The notes under the pieces are model-generated. The model was not told the origin of the DNA. It did no database searches and saw only the letters and a list, made by a program, of their open reading frames with translations. This document shows, in pieces, positions 34,682 through 43,085 of a DNA stretch of 64,000 nt (positions within the stretch are counted from its first letter, which is position 1; each line of letters begins with the position of its first letter). The position numbers and the translations under genes are program-made. Source of the DNA: Actinomycetes bacterium (GTDB lineage: Bacteria > Actinomycetota > Acidimicrobiia > Acidimicrobiales > Ilumatobacteraceae); assembly GCA_027491335.1 (NCBI GenBank), contig JAIXWJ010000074.1, positions 80,732 through 144,731 on the forward strand, written 5' to 3'.

Positions 34682-35812
34682 TCAGATGTCGATGCCTCGT
34701 GGGAGGCGGTCGGCGTCCCAACCCAGTAGGGCCATGCCCTGTCGACAGGCGAATCGGTCCGTCATTCCCGCGACGTAGCTGACCGCGGCGAAGCAGGCGG
34801 ATTCCGTGCCACTCTCGAGGTTTTCTCCCGCGGGGAGCAATGACGGTGTGGCGGTGTAATGCTCGACCAAGGCCCGTAGCAGGTCGATGACCGCTCCGGC
34901 TTGAGCCTTGCTCTCGGGACGCAAGTACACCTGCTCGTAGTTGAAGCGCCGGAATTCTGCCAACGCCTCGGCGACCGCGGGCTCCATTCCGATGCGTCCG
35001 GTGTTCATGGCGGCTCGAATCATGGACGTGATGAAGGCGCTCAATTGCGACCCACGAGCGGTTCCGCATCGCGATTGGACGAGAGCCGGCAATCGATCCG
35101 CATCGACGATTCCGGCGTCGACGGCATCCTCGAAGTCGTGGCAGACATAGGCGATGCGATCGGCCCAACTGACGACTTCGCCTTCGGGGGTGCGCGGAGC
35201 GGGACGACTCCAGGAGTGGTTGCGAATGCCGTCCAGCGTTTGACGACACAGGTTGAGATGGCTGAGCGTGACGTCGGCTCCCCACACGGCGTGATCGAAT
35301 CCGGACGACACGTACGGCGCCAACGCATCTTCCGACGCGTGTCCACCGGGCCCGTGGCCGCAGTCGTGGCCCAAGGCGATGGCCTCGGTGAGAGCCACGT
35401 TCAATCCGAGTGGTCGGGCCACCGCCACGGCGACCTGAGCGACCTCGAGCGCATGCGTGAGTCGCGTGCGTTGATGATCGTCGGGGAAGACGAACACTTG
35501 CGTTTTGCCGGCCAAACGACGAAAGGCGGGGGCGTGCAAGATGCGGTCGCGGTCACGCTCGAAACACGTGCGGAACTCGTCGGGCTCTTCGGGGCGTTCG
35601 CGATCACCGCCACCCACGGCTCGGGTGGCGAGCCGACTGAGCATGGTGTCTTCGGTGCTCTCGCGCGCCTCGCGAGGCAGGGTGGAGGTCTCGCCGGTTC
35701 CGGCCCACGAGTCGGCGTGGGCGAGGGTGATTCCGTCGGCGGAATCGGATCCGGACATGGTGCTCGCCCAACGCTCGGCTCGCTCTTGCATGTCGCGGTC
35801 GGGCTCGTTCAC
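34682..35812 (-). CDS. dgt: dGTPase-like HD-domain triphosphohydrolase
   Basis: A 376-aa enzyme of the dNTP triphosphohydrolase family, releasing deoxynucleoside plus triphosphate. HD-domain ligands are in RTRLTHALEVAQV (His), ALGHDCGHGPGGH (HD pair) and SWADRIAYVCHDFEDA (Asp). FRRLAGKTQVF is the family lead-in. I start at GTG 35812 because a TATCGT hexamer lies exactly 6 nt upstream. The in-frame extension beyond it runs through the promoter and palindromes. It is divergent from obgE. Confidence 0.86.
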   Translation of the reverse strand: MNEPDRDMQERAERWASTMSGSDSADGITLAHADSWAGTGETSTLPREARESTEDTMLSRLATRAVGGGDRERPEEPDEFRTCFERDRDRILHAPAFRRLAGKTQVFVFPDDHQRTRLTHALEVAQVAVAVARPLGLNVALTEAIALGHDCGHGPGGHASEDALAPYVSSGFDHAVWGADVTLSHLNLCRQTLDGIRNHSWSRPAPRTPEGEVVSWADRIAYVCHDFEDAVDAGIVDADRLPALVQSRCGTARGSQLSAFITSMIRAAMNTGRIGMEPAVAEALAEFRRFNYEQVYLRPESKAQAGAVIDLLRALVEHYTATPSLLPAGENLESGTESACFAAVSYVAGMTDRFACRQGMALLGWDADRLPRGIDI

Positions 35813-35818
35813 GATTCC

Positions 35819-35824
35819 ACGATA
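35819..35824 (-). promoter_or_regulatory. -10 hexamer TATCGT, leaderless-type promoter of dgt
   Basis: TATCGT on the minus strand lies 6 nt before GTG 35812 and decides that start. Confidence 0.5.
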
Positions 35825-35837
35825 CGACACCGCTGTG

Positions 35838-35869
35838 GCATCGATGCGGCGTCGACACGGCATCGATGC
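35838..35869. promoter_or_regulatory. Two identical 10-bp palindromes in the dgt-obgE intergenic region
   Basis: GCATCGATGC occurs at 35838-35847 and 35860-35869, 22 bp apart (about two helical turns on the same face). The first copy overlaps the expected -35 region of dgt. It is a candidate dimer-binding operator. Confidence 0.4.
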
Positions 35870-35931
35870 GGTGGCGACGCTCGCCGGCAAACACCGTTTC
35901 GGATCGGTAGCGTGAGCGTCGAGGTCGTCCC

Positions 35932-37182
35932 ATGAGCCAGTTCGTCGATGAGTGCCAGTTGAACGTGAAAGCCGGCGACGGTGGAGCCGGATGCGTGTCG
36001 TTCCGTCGCGAAGGTCCCGTGGCGATGGGCGGACCCAACGGCGGCGACGGCGGACGTGGTGGCGACATCTGGTTGGTCGCCGACCGCAACGTGGCGTCGT
36101 TGCTGGCGTTTCGCGATCACCCGCACCGCATCGGTGGCAACGGCGTGCACGGCATGGGCAAAGACCAGCACGGCAAGCGCGGCGAGACGCTCGAGGTGAA
36201 GGTGCCCGAGGGCACCGTGGTTCGCGACATGTACACCGGAGAGGTGTTGGCCGACCTCGTGGATTCGGGCGACCGGTGGCTGGCCGCCCACGGCGGGCGC
36301 GGTGGCCGAGGCAACGCCCGATTCCTCACCAACCGTCGCCGTGCACCATCGTTCGCCGAACAGGGCGAGCATGGCGAGGAGCGCTGGCTGAAGCTCGAAT
36401 TGAAGCTGATGGCCGATGTGGCCTTGGTCGGTTTCCCGAACGCCGGCAAGAGCACCTTGATCTCGGTGATCTCGGCGGCCAAGCCCAAGATCGCCGCGTA
36501 TCCCTTCACGACCCTCGAGCCGAACCTGGGCGTTGTGCGACTCGACGACACCACCGAGTTCGTCGTGGCCGACATCCCCGGTCTGATCGAGGGAGCATCA
36601 GAAGGCAAGGGTTTGGGTCATCGTTTCCTGCGGCACATCGAGCGCGCGCGTGCGCTGTGCGTCCTCATCGACCTGGCTCCCGTGGACGACACGTCGCCGG
36701 CGGAGCAGTTGGAGATCCTGTTGCGCGAACTTGAGAGCTACGACCACACGTTGCTGGAACGTCCGCGCGTCATCGTGGGCACCAAGACCGACTCGGCCAC
36801 CCCCGAGATGCTCGAGTCGTGGAACGAGATGATGATCTCGTCGGTGACCAATCAAGGCGTGCGCGATCTCGTGGGTCGGTTGGCCAGCTTGGTTCACGAT
36901 GCTCGACAGGACCAGCCGGTCACCGAGGGTCGCGTGATCCTGAAGCCCGAATCCGACGGGGCTTGGGTCGAGCGTCTCGCCACCGGTGGTTTCCGTGTGC
37001 ATGGCCGCAAGGCCGAACGCGCCGTTCACCTCAACGACGTCACCACACCCGAAGCGATGACCTACATCGAGGAACGACTGAAGAAGCTCGGCGTTCCGCG
37101 TTTGTTGGCTCGCGCCGGCGCCCGCGAGGGTGACGTGGTCTGGATCGCCGACTTCTCGTTCGACTATTCGCCCGACAACTGA
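35932..37182 (+). CDS. obgE: Obg GTPase
   Basis: A 416-aa ribosome-associated GTPase. The glycine-rich Obg fold (1-158) has GDGGAGCVSFRRE and GGRGGRGNARF. The G domain (about 160-325) has G1 GFPNAGKST, G3 DIPGLIEGA and G4 GTKTD. A C-terminal OCT domain (about 340-410) follows. It acts in 50S assembly and growth control. ATG 35932 lies 17 nt after a TAGCGT hexamer with GAGG between, so this gene probably has a short leader. Confidence 0.96.
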   Translation: MSQFVDECQLNVKAGDGGAGCVSFRREGPVAMGGPNGGDGGRGGDIWLVADRNVASLLAFRDHPHRIGGNGVHGMGKDQHGKRGETLEVKVPEGTVVRDMYTGEVLADLVDSGDRWLAAHGGRGGRGNARFLTNRRRAPSFAEQGEHGEERWLKLELKLMADVALVGFPNAGKSTLISVISAAKPKIAAYPFTTLEPNLGVVRLDDTTEFVVADIPGLIEGASEGKGLGHRFLRHIERARALCVLIDLAPVDDTSPAEQLEILLRELESYDHTLLERPRVIVGTKTDSATPEMLESWNEMMISSVTNQGVRDLVGRLASLVHDARQDQPVTEGRVILKPESDGAWVERLATGGFRVHGRKAERAVHLNDVTTPEAMTYIEERLKKLGVPRLLARAGAREGDVVWIADFSFDYSPDN

Positions 37183-37195
37183 TCGGCCCAACCGG

Positions 37196-37201
37196 TACCG
37201 T
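37196..37201 (+). promoter_or_regulatory. -10 hexamer TACCGT, leaderless-type promoter of proB
   Basis: TACCGT lies 7 nt before ATG 37209, within the 26-bp obgE-proB gap. proB may thus be transcribed separately from obgE. Confidence 0.5.
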
Positions 37202-37208
37202 CCTCGTC

Positions 37209-38312
37209 ATGCGCATCGTGGCCAAGATCGGAAGTTCGTCGCTCACCGACGACCTCGGCGTCATCGATCGCGCCATCATCGCCGACGTGTGCCGTCAGAT
37301 CGCTCGGCTGCGCGCCGAGGGTCACGAGGTCGTTTTGGTCACCTCGGGTGCCGTCTCGGCCGGGGTGTCGGCGTTGGGTCTGTCCGAACGACCCTCCGAC
37401 ATGCGCACGCTGCAGGCCCTGGCGGCCGCGGGTCAGAGCCGCTTGATGGAGGTCTACAACTCCGAATTCGCGTCCCACTCTCTGGTGGCCGCTCAGGTGT
37501 TGTTGGTTCCTCACGATTTCATCGACCGCACCCAGTACCTGCACGCGCGCAGCACGCTGGAGCGACTGCTGGAGTTGGGTTGCGTTCCCGTGGTGAACGA
37601 GAACGACGCCATCGCGAACGATGAGATTCGGTTCGGCGACAACGACCACATCTCGGCGCTGTTGTCGCATTTGTTGCGGGCCGATCTGCTCATCCTGCTC
37701 ACCGACACCGAGGGCCTCTACACCAGCGATCCTCGGATGGATCCGGACGCGACTCTCATCACCGACGTTCACGAGAGCGACCCCCTCATGAGCGTCACCG
37801 CCGGGTCCACGGGCTCGAACCGGGGAAGCGGGGGAATGGCGTCCAAGCTCTCGGCGGCCCGCATCGCCTCGTGGTCGGGAATCCGTGCGGTGATCGCACG
37901 AGCCACCATCGCCGACGTGTTGGTGTCCGTCACTCGGGCCGCGGTCGAGGGCACCTCGGGGATCGGCACCACTTTCCATGGTTCCGACCGCGCCCTGTCC
38001 GCTCGTCAGTTGTGGGTGGCATTCGCCAGTGAGGTGCGCGGAGCGGTGACGGTCGATGACGGGGCGGCCCGAGCGTTGTTGAAGGGCACGGTGTCGTTGT
38101 TGCCGGCCGGCGTTGTGGCCGTCGACGGGGCTTTCGAAGTCGGAGAGACCGTCGACATCCGTGGCGTCGATGGAACCGTTCTGGCTCGCGGCCTGGCGCA
38201 GATGTCGGCGGGACAGGCACGTGAGGCGATGGGTCGTCGGTCGTCGCAGCTCGACGACGATTCGCCGTCGGTCGTTGTGCACCGCGACGAACTCGTGTTG
38301 TTGCCCCGCTGA
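37209..38312 (+). CDS. proB: Glutamate 5-kinase
   Basis: A 367-aa enzyme for the first step of proline synthesis, ATP plus glutamate to glutamyl-5-phosphate. The kinase domain begins VAKIGSSSLTDD and contains PVVNENDAIANDEIRFGDND and LTDTEGLYT. A C-terminal PUA domain (about 280-360) is present. proA is not adjacent; murJ follows convergently, 11 bp away. Confidence 0.95.
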   Translation: MRIVAKIGSSSLTDDLGVIDRAIIADVCRQIARLRAEGHEVVLVTSGAVSAGVSALGLSERPSDMRTLQALAAAGQSRLMEVYNSEFASHSLVAAQVLLVPHDFIDRTQYLHARSTLERLLELGCVPVVNENDAIANDEIRFGDNDHISALLSHLLRADLLILLTDTEGLYTSDPRMDPDATLITDVHESDPLMSVTAGSTGSNRGSGGMASKLSAARIASWSGIRAVIARATIADVLVSVTRAAVEGTSGIGTTFHGSDRALSARQLWVAFASEVRGAVTVDDGAARALLKGTVSLLPAGVVAVDGAFEVGETVDIRGVDGTVLARGLAQMSAGQAREAMGRRSSQLDDDSPSVVVHRDELVLLPR

Positions 38313-38323
38313 ATTCGTTCCGG

Positions 38324-39979
38324 TCAGGGCGCGCCGCGTCGCAAGGACCGAACCCGGTCCCGCAACACGCGAAGATGTTCCACTTCGGGCGCTCGTAGAA
38401 CCGTGAGCGCTCCAATGTAGGTGAGCACGCCCACGGCCGAACCCACCACGAGTTTCACGAGAGCTCCGCCTCCCGAGTTCGCACCGATGGGTCGCAGCAC
38501 CACCCACATGACGATGCCCATGCTGGCCGCGGCGATCACCAAACGGGCCAGACCCAACAGCACCTCGAGAGCCGAGAAGCCACGAACCTTCACCTTCAGG
38601 ACGTACAAAGCGGCGATGGCGGCGATCACGTAGGAAACCGAGAAGGCGATTCCGAGTCCGAGCACGTCGAACGCGGGAGACAGAGCGAAGGCCAGGATGA
38701 TGTTGAGCACGTTCTGGAAGCAGTTGATGACGAACGGCGTGCGGGTGTCCTGATGCGCGTAGAAGCCGCGAAGAGCGAACAGGTAGATGGAGTACCCGAC
38801 GAGACCGAGAGCGAGACCCGCCAGAGCCCGCGCCGTGGTGTCGGCGGCGACGGCGTCGAACTCGCCGTGTTGCAACAGCAGTCCGATGATGGGGCGAGCC
38901 AACACGAGGAACGCGAACGCCGCCGGGAAAGTGAGCAAACCGACCAAGCGGATGCCCAGGTTCGTGCGCTCGATGAACGCGGTCTTGTCGCGCCGTGAGA
39001 CCGCGCGAGCCATCTCGGGAATGAACGTGGTGGCGATGCTCATCGCCAGAAGCCCGTGGGGAAAGTAGAAGAACGTGGAAGCCTTGGCGAAGGCGTCCTG
39101 GCCGCCCGAACCCGGTTCGGCCAGGTTCTTCACGACGATGACGGTCAACTGGTTCGCCATGACGTAGCCGAAGGTCCATCCGGACAGTGCGATCAGTCGT
39201 TTCACCGCCGGGTGTCGGGGTCGGAAACGGAATCGGAAGTTCAGTCCGGCGCGATGAATGGCCGGGAGCAGCACGAGTGCCTGCAACGCGATGCCGCCCG
39301 TGGCGCCGAGTCCGAGCAACCAGCGGAACGATGGACTGTTGAGCACCTCGGCCAAGGGGATGCCGTCGTCGGGATGATGGAGCAGGATCGGCACGTAGAG
39401 GAGCGTGCAGATGATCACGATGTTGGCCAGCACCGGTGACCACGCCGCGGCGAAGAATCGTCGTTGCGCGTTGAGCAACGAGCCGAGCAACGCCGACACT
39501 CCGTAGAAGAAGATCTGAAGCAGGAAGATTCGAGTGAGCGCGGTGCCGACCGTGCGGAATTGGTTCACGTCGATGCCCTCGGCCGGATTCAGCGAGAAGA
39601 CGCGGAACACCCACGGGGCGAAGAACGTGGCGATGGCCGTGAGCGCCGCCAGGGCGATGATGGCCGTGCCCACGATGGCCTCGGCCGATTCGCGGTCGTC
39701 CTCCTCGAGCATGCGGCTGAACATGGGAACGAGGGCCGCCGAGAGCACGCCTCCCAACAACAGCTCGTAGACGGCGTTGGGGGAGTTGTTGGCTCCGTCG
39801 TACGCGTCGGCGAGGGCGGTCTGGCCGATCACGACGCCGAAGACGATGACCCGCAACATTCCCGTGAATCGCGACAGGCCGGTGCCGAGGGCGACGATGG
39901 CGTTGCTACGCAGGATGTTGCTCATCCCGTCATGTTCGTCGACGCCTTCGTCGGCGCTTTTCGCCACCGTTTCCCCCAC
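38324..39979 (-). CDS. murJ: Lipid II flippase MurJ (MviN)
   Basis: A 551-aa MOP-superfamily membrane protein with about 14 helices that moves lipid II across the membrane. The N-terminal block SNILRSNAIVALGTGLSRFTGMLRV is family-typical, and NSPNAVYELLLGGVLSAALVPMF lies in helix 2. I start at GTG 39979 because TAATCT lies 7 nt upstream; this adds 18 residues before the ATG at 39925 that homology alone would suggest. It is divergent from the MoxR gene. Confidence 0.92.
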   Translation of the reverse strand: MGETVAKSADEGVDEHDGMSNILRSNAIVALGTGLSRFTGMLRVIVFGVVIGQTALADAYDGANNSPNAVYELLLGGVLSAALVPMFSRMLEEDDRESAEAIVGTAIIALAALTAIATFFAPWVFRVFSLNPAEGIDVNQFRTVGTALTRIFLLQIFFYGVSALLGSLLNAQRRFFAAAWSPVLANIVIICTLLYVPILLHHPDDGIPLAEVLNSPSFRWLLGLGATGGIALQALVLLPAIHRAGLNFRFRFRPRHPAVKRLIALSGWTFGYVMANQLTVIVVKNLAEPGSGGQDAFAKASTFFYFPHGLLAMSIATTFIPEMARAVSRRDKTAFIERTNLGIRLVGLLTFPAAFAFLVLARPIIGLLLQHGEFDAVAADTTARALAGLALGLVGYSIYLFALRGFYAHQDTRTPFVINCFQNVLNIILAFALSPAFDVLGLGIAFSVSYVIAAIAALYVLKVKVRGFSALEVLLGLARLVIAAASMGIVMWVVLRPIGANSGGGALVKLVVGSAVGVLTYIGALTVLRAPEVEHLRVLRDRVRSLRRGAP

Positions 39980-39986
39980 GGCGATC

Positions 39987-39992
39987 AGATTA
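39987..39992 (-). promoter_or_regulatory. -10 hexamer TAATCT, leaderless-type promoter of murJ
   Basis: TAATCT on the minus strand lies 7 nt before GTG 39979, favouring that start over ATG 39925. Confidence 0.5.
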
Positions 39993-40060
39993 GGTCCCAG
40001 AACGCGACGTTGACCCCTCGATGCGTTCGTCCGAACTGGTTGGCGCTTCGGATGGGACAG

Positions 40061-40066
40061 TAGGGT
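40061..40066 (+). promoter_or_regulatory. -10 hexamer TAGGGT, leaderless-type promoter of the MoxR/VWA operon
   Basis: TAGGGT lies 7 nt before ATG 40074. The intervening GCGGGGA could also be read as a weak Shine-Dalgarno. Confidence 0.4.
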
Positions 40067-40073
40067 GCGGGGA

Positions 40074-40943
40074 ATGGCTCCCCGTTTCACATCGGTTCAA
40101 CAGGTCCGCGAGGGATTGCGCGACGTCAACTATCTCGCCGATGACGGCATCGCCGGGGTCGCGTTCCTCGCCGATCGTCTCGCCAAGCCGATCCTGGTCG
40201 AGGGTCCCGCCGGTACGGGCAAGACCCAGCTGGCCAAGAGCATCGCCGACATGACCGGAGCGCGGTTGATTCGTCTGCAGTGCTACGAGGGTCTCGACGA
40301 GTCGAAGGCGCTCTACGAGTGGAACTACAAGAAGCAGTTGCTCCGCATCCAGGCCGACAAGAACAGTGACGGCTGGAGCGAGATCCACGACGACATCTTC
40401 AGTCGCGAGTTCCTCCTCACCCGTCCGTTGCTGGAGGCCATCAGCGCGCCGGATCCGGTCGTGCTGCTCATCGACGAAGTCGATCGCGTCGAAGTGGAGA
40501 CCGAAGCGCTCCTGCTCGAGATCCTCTCCGAGTATCAGGTGTCCATCCCCGAACTGGGAACCATCACCGCGACCCAGATCCCGATGGTGTTCCTCACCTC
40601 GAACAACACCCGCGAGCTCTCCGAAGCCTTGAAGCGCCGTTGTCTCTACTTGCACGTCGACTACCCGTCGATGGAGCGCGAGAAGGAGATCGTCCTCACC
40701 AAGGTCGAGGGCATCACCGAGAATCTGGCCGATCAGGTGGCTCGCATCGTTCGCAGCATCCGTCAGTTGGACCTGAAGAAGTCGCCGAGTGTCAGCGAGA
40801 CCCTCGACTGGGCTCGCACCATCATGTTGCTCAACATCGACACCATCGACGCTCAGGTCGCCAAGGACACCTTGCACGTTCTGCTGAAGTATCAGACGGA
40901 CATCGCCAAGGCCGCCAAGGAACTGTCCGTCGACCTCGTCTGA
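40074..40943 (+). CDS. MoxR-type AAA+ ATPase
   Basis: A 289-aa AAA+ protein. Walker A is GPAGTGKTQ near residue 47, Walker B is VVLLIDEVDRVE and sensor 1 is FLTSNNTRELSEALKRRC. MoxR ATPases act as chaperones that insert metals or assemble complexes with a von Willebrand A partner, which here follows 16 nt downstream. The pair resembles CoxD/CoxE-type modules. No dehydrogenase is nearby, so the client is unknown. Confidence 0.9.
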   Translation: MAPRFTSVQQVREGLRDVNYLADDGIAGVAFLADRLAKPILVEGPAGTGKTQLAKSIADMTGARLIRLQCYEGLDESKALYEWNYKKQLLRIQADKNSDGWSEIHDDIFSREFLLTRPLLEAISAPDPVVLLIDEVDRVEVETEALLLEILSEYQVSIPELGTITATQIPMVFLTSNNTRELSEALKRRCLYLHVDYPSMEREKEIVLTKVEGITENLADQVARIVRSIRQLDLKKSPSVSETLDWARTIMLLNIDTIDAQVAKDTLHVLLKYQTDIAKAAKELSVDLV

Positions 40944-40959
40944 GGCCAGGACCGCCACC

Positions 40960-42396
40960 GTGCTCGACCTTCTCGCCGGCTTCGTCACAGAGCTCCGCAA
41001 CGCCGGGCTTCCGGTGTCGTTGACCGAGAATCTCGACGCCATGGAGGCGGTGCAGCACATCCCGATCGAGGATCGCGACGCCTTCAAGTACGCGTTGGGA
41101 GCCACGTTGGTCAAGAACAGCGCGCATTGGCGCTCGTTCGAGACCGTGTTCGAGGTCTATTTCTCGATGCGCGGCCCGGAGTACAAGCTCGTCGAGGGCT
41201 CCGAGGACGAACTCGAGCAGATGTGGCGCGAGATGCAGGAGCAGATGAAGCAGGGCGATGGCCGTGGTTCGTCGGGCGGCATGGACGCGCTCACCCCCGA
41301 AGAGATCGCGCAAATGCTGATGCAGGCCCTCATGAACGGGGACCAGGCGCTCATGCGCGCTTTGGCCAAGCAGTCGGTGCAACGTTTCGCCGGCATGGAG
41401 CCCGGCCGACCGGTGGGCGGCACCTACTACTTGTATCGCACGTTGCGGAACCTCGATCTCGAGGGCATGTTGCAGAAGTTGATGGATGCCAGCCGCCAGG
41501 AAGTCGGTGGCGAACTCACCGCCCTCGAGGAGCGTCTCGAGAAGGACGAATACGAGAGCCGCATCGAGCAGTTCAAGAAAGAGATCGAGGCCGAGATCCG
41601 TCGTCGTCTGGTGGCCGATCGCGGCGCCGAGGCCATGGCCAAGACGCTGCGCAAGCCGTTGCCGGAGGACGTGGAGTTCATGCACGCCAGCCGCGACGAG
41701 ATGCAGGCCCTGAAGAAGTCGTTGTACCCGCTCACACGCAAGTTGGCCGCTCGGTTGGCTCGCAAGCGTCGTCATGGACGCAAGGGCCCGCTCGACTTCC
41801 GCAACACCGTTCGGCACTCGCTGTCCTACGGAGGCACGCCGGCCGAACCCAAGTTCAAGTACCCGCGCCCGGCCAAGCCCGAGTTGATGGTGGTGGCCGA
41901 CATTTCCGGAAGCGTGGCGGCGTTCGCCCGCTTCACCTTGATGTTGGTGTACGCGATCCAGAATCAGTTCTCCAAGGTGCGCTCGTTCGTGTTCATCGAC
42001 GGCATCGACGAGGTCACCGATTTCTTCAAGGGCACCGAGGACATCAGCGAAGCCATCCATCGCGTGAACACCGAGGCCGACGTGGTGTGGGTCGACGGAC
42101 ACAGCGATTACGGGCACGCCTTCGAGGTGTTCTGGGAGAAGTACGGCAAGGACGTCGGACCCAAGACCACGGTTCTGTTCCTCGGGGACGCGCGCAACAA
42201 CTACCACGCATCGCAGGCCTGGGTGATCAAGGAGATCCGCCAGAAGGCCCGTCAGGTGTACTGGTTGAATCCGGAGCCCCGCTCCTACTGGAACACCGGT
42301 GACTCCATCGTCGGCGAGTACGGCGCGCACACCGACGGCACCTACGAATGTCGCAATCTGCGGCAGTTGGAAGCCTTCGTCGAGAAGTTGGTGTGA
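40960..42396 (+). CDS. CoxE-like von Willebrand factor A protein
   Basis: A 478-aa protein of the CoxE/VWA family. The N-terminal part is helical and charged (LGATLVKNSAHWRSFETVFEVYF, then many KE/RE helices). The C-terminal VWA domain starts near 305 with VVADISGSVAAF, which supplies the MIDAS D-x-S-x-S. Length agrees with VWA partners of MoxR. It starts at GTG 40960. It ends 4 nt before the histidine phosphatase gene. Confidence 0.88.
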   Translation: MLDLLAGFVTELRNAGLPVSLTENLDAMEAVQHIPIEDRDAFKYALGATLVKNSAHWRSFETVFEVYFSMRGPEYKLVEGSEDELEQMWREMQEQMKQGDGRGSSGGMDALTPEEIAQMLMQALMNGDQALMRALAKQSVQRFAGMEPGRPVGGTYYLYRTLRNLDLEGMLQKLMDASRQEVGGELTALEERLEKDEYESRIEQFKKEIEAEIRRRLVADRGAEAMAKTLRKPLPEDVEFMHASRDEMQALKKSLYPLTRKLAARLARKRRHGRKGPLDFRNTVRHSLSYGGTPAEPKFKYPRPAKPELMVVADISGSVAAFARFTLMLVYAIQNQFSKVRSFVFIDGIDEVTDFFKGTEDISEAIHRVNTEADVVWVDGHSDYGHAFEVFWEKYGKDVGPKTTVLFLGDARNNYHASQAWVIKEIRQKARQVYWLNPEPRSYWNTGDSIVGEYGAHTDGTYECRNLRQLEAFVEKLV

Positions 42397-42400
42397 TCCG

Positions 42401-43048
42401 GTGACTCGGTTGATCCTCGTGCGTCACGGTGAGTCGCAGGTGACCGTCAAGAGGTTGGTGGGTGGTCCTCGAAGTTGTGTCGGGCTGTCCGACCTCGGTC
42501 GCGTGCAGGCCGAACGACTGCGGGATCGTTGGGCCGCGCACCCCGAGATCGAAGCTGACGCGGTGTACGCGAGCCACTATCCGCGCGCCCGCGAAACGGG
42601 AGACATCGTGTTGCCGGCTCTCGGACACGCCGAGATGGTCGAGGAATCGGGTTTCGGCGAGCACGATCCCGGTCCGATCTGTGACGGTCTCACCTACGAC
42701 GAATTCGAGCGACGTTTCGGCGACCCCGACTGGGAGAACGATCCCCATGGCGAGACGTTCCCGGGTGGCGAGAGCATCGCCGCGTTCCAGTTGCGGGTGG
42801 GCGATGCGGTCCGCGGAGTGATGGAGCGGTATCCCGGTGGTCGGATCGTGGTCTTCTGCCATGGCGGGGTGATCGACACCGTGTTGCGTCAATCGTTGCG
42901 CACGTCCGGCACGGGTATCTTCGAGGTATGGACCAAGAACACCTCGATCACCGAGGTCGAACTTGTGAAACCCGGTCGTTGGCGACTGATTCGGTACAAC
43001 GACGCGGCGCACTTGGCCGGCTTGCCGGCGTCCACGAACTCCCACTAG
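42401..43048 (+). CDS. Histidine phosphatase (phosphoglycerate mutase-like)
   Basis: A 215-aa protein. The phospho-acceptor motif is LVRHGES at residues 6-12, and the second His lies in VFCHGGVIDT. GFGEHDPG supplies the catalytic acid. It may be a broad phosphatase or act on a sugar or nucleotide phosphate. GTG 42401 gives the family start VTRLILVRHGES. It probably continues the MoxR/VWA transcript. Confidence 0.87.
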   Translation: MTRLILVRHGESQVTVKRLVGGPRSCVGLSDLGRVQAERLRDRWAAHPEIEADAVYASHYPRARETGDIVLPALGHAEMVEESGFGEHDPGPICDGLTYDEFERRFGDPDWENDPHGETFPGGESIAAFQLRVGDAVRGVMERYPGGRIVVFCHGGVIDTVLRQSLRTSGTGIFEVWTKNTSITEVELVKPGRWRLIRYNDAAHLAGLPASTNSH

Positions 43049-43085
43049 TCCCGTGGCGAACGCCGATGGATCCGGGAGTCGATCG

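Noticed and set aside
37164..39614. Very long minus-strand open frame of over 800 codons across proB and murJ
   Set aside because: It overlaps two unmistakable genes in other frames and has shadow-like composition.
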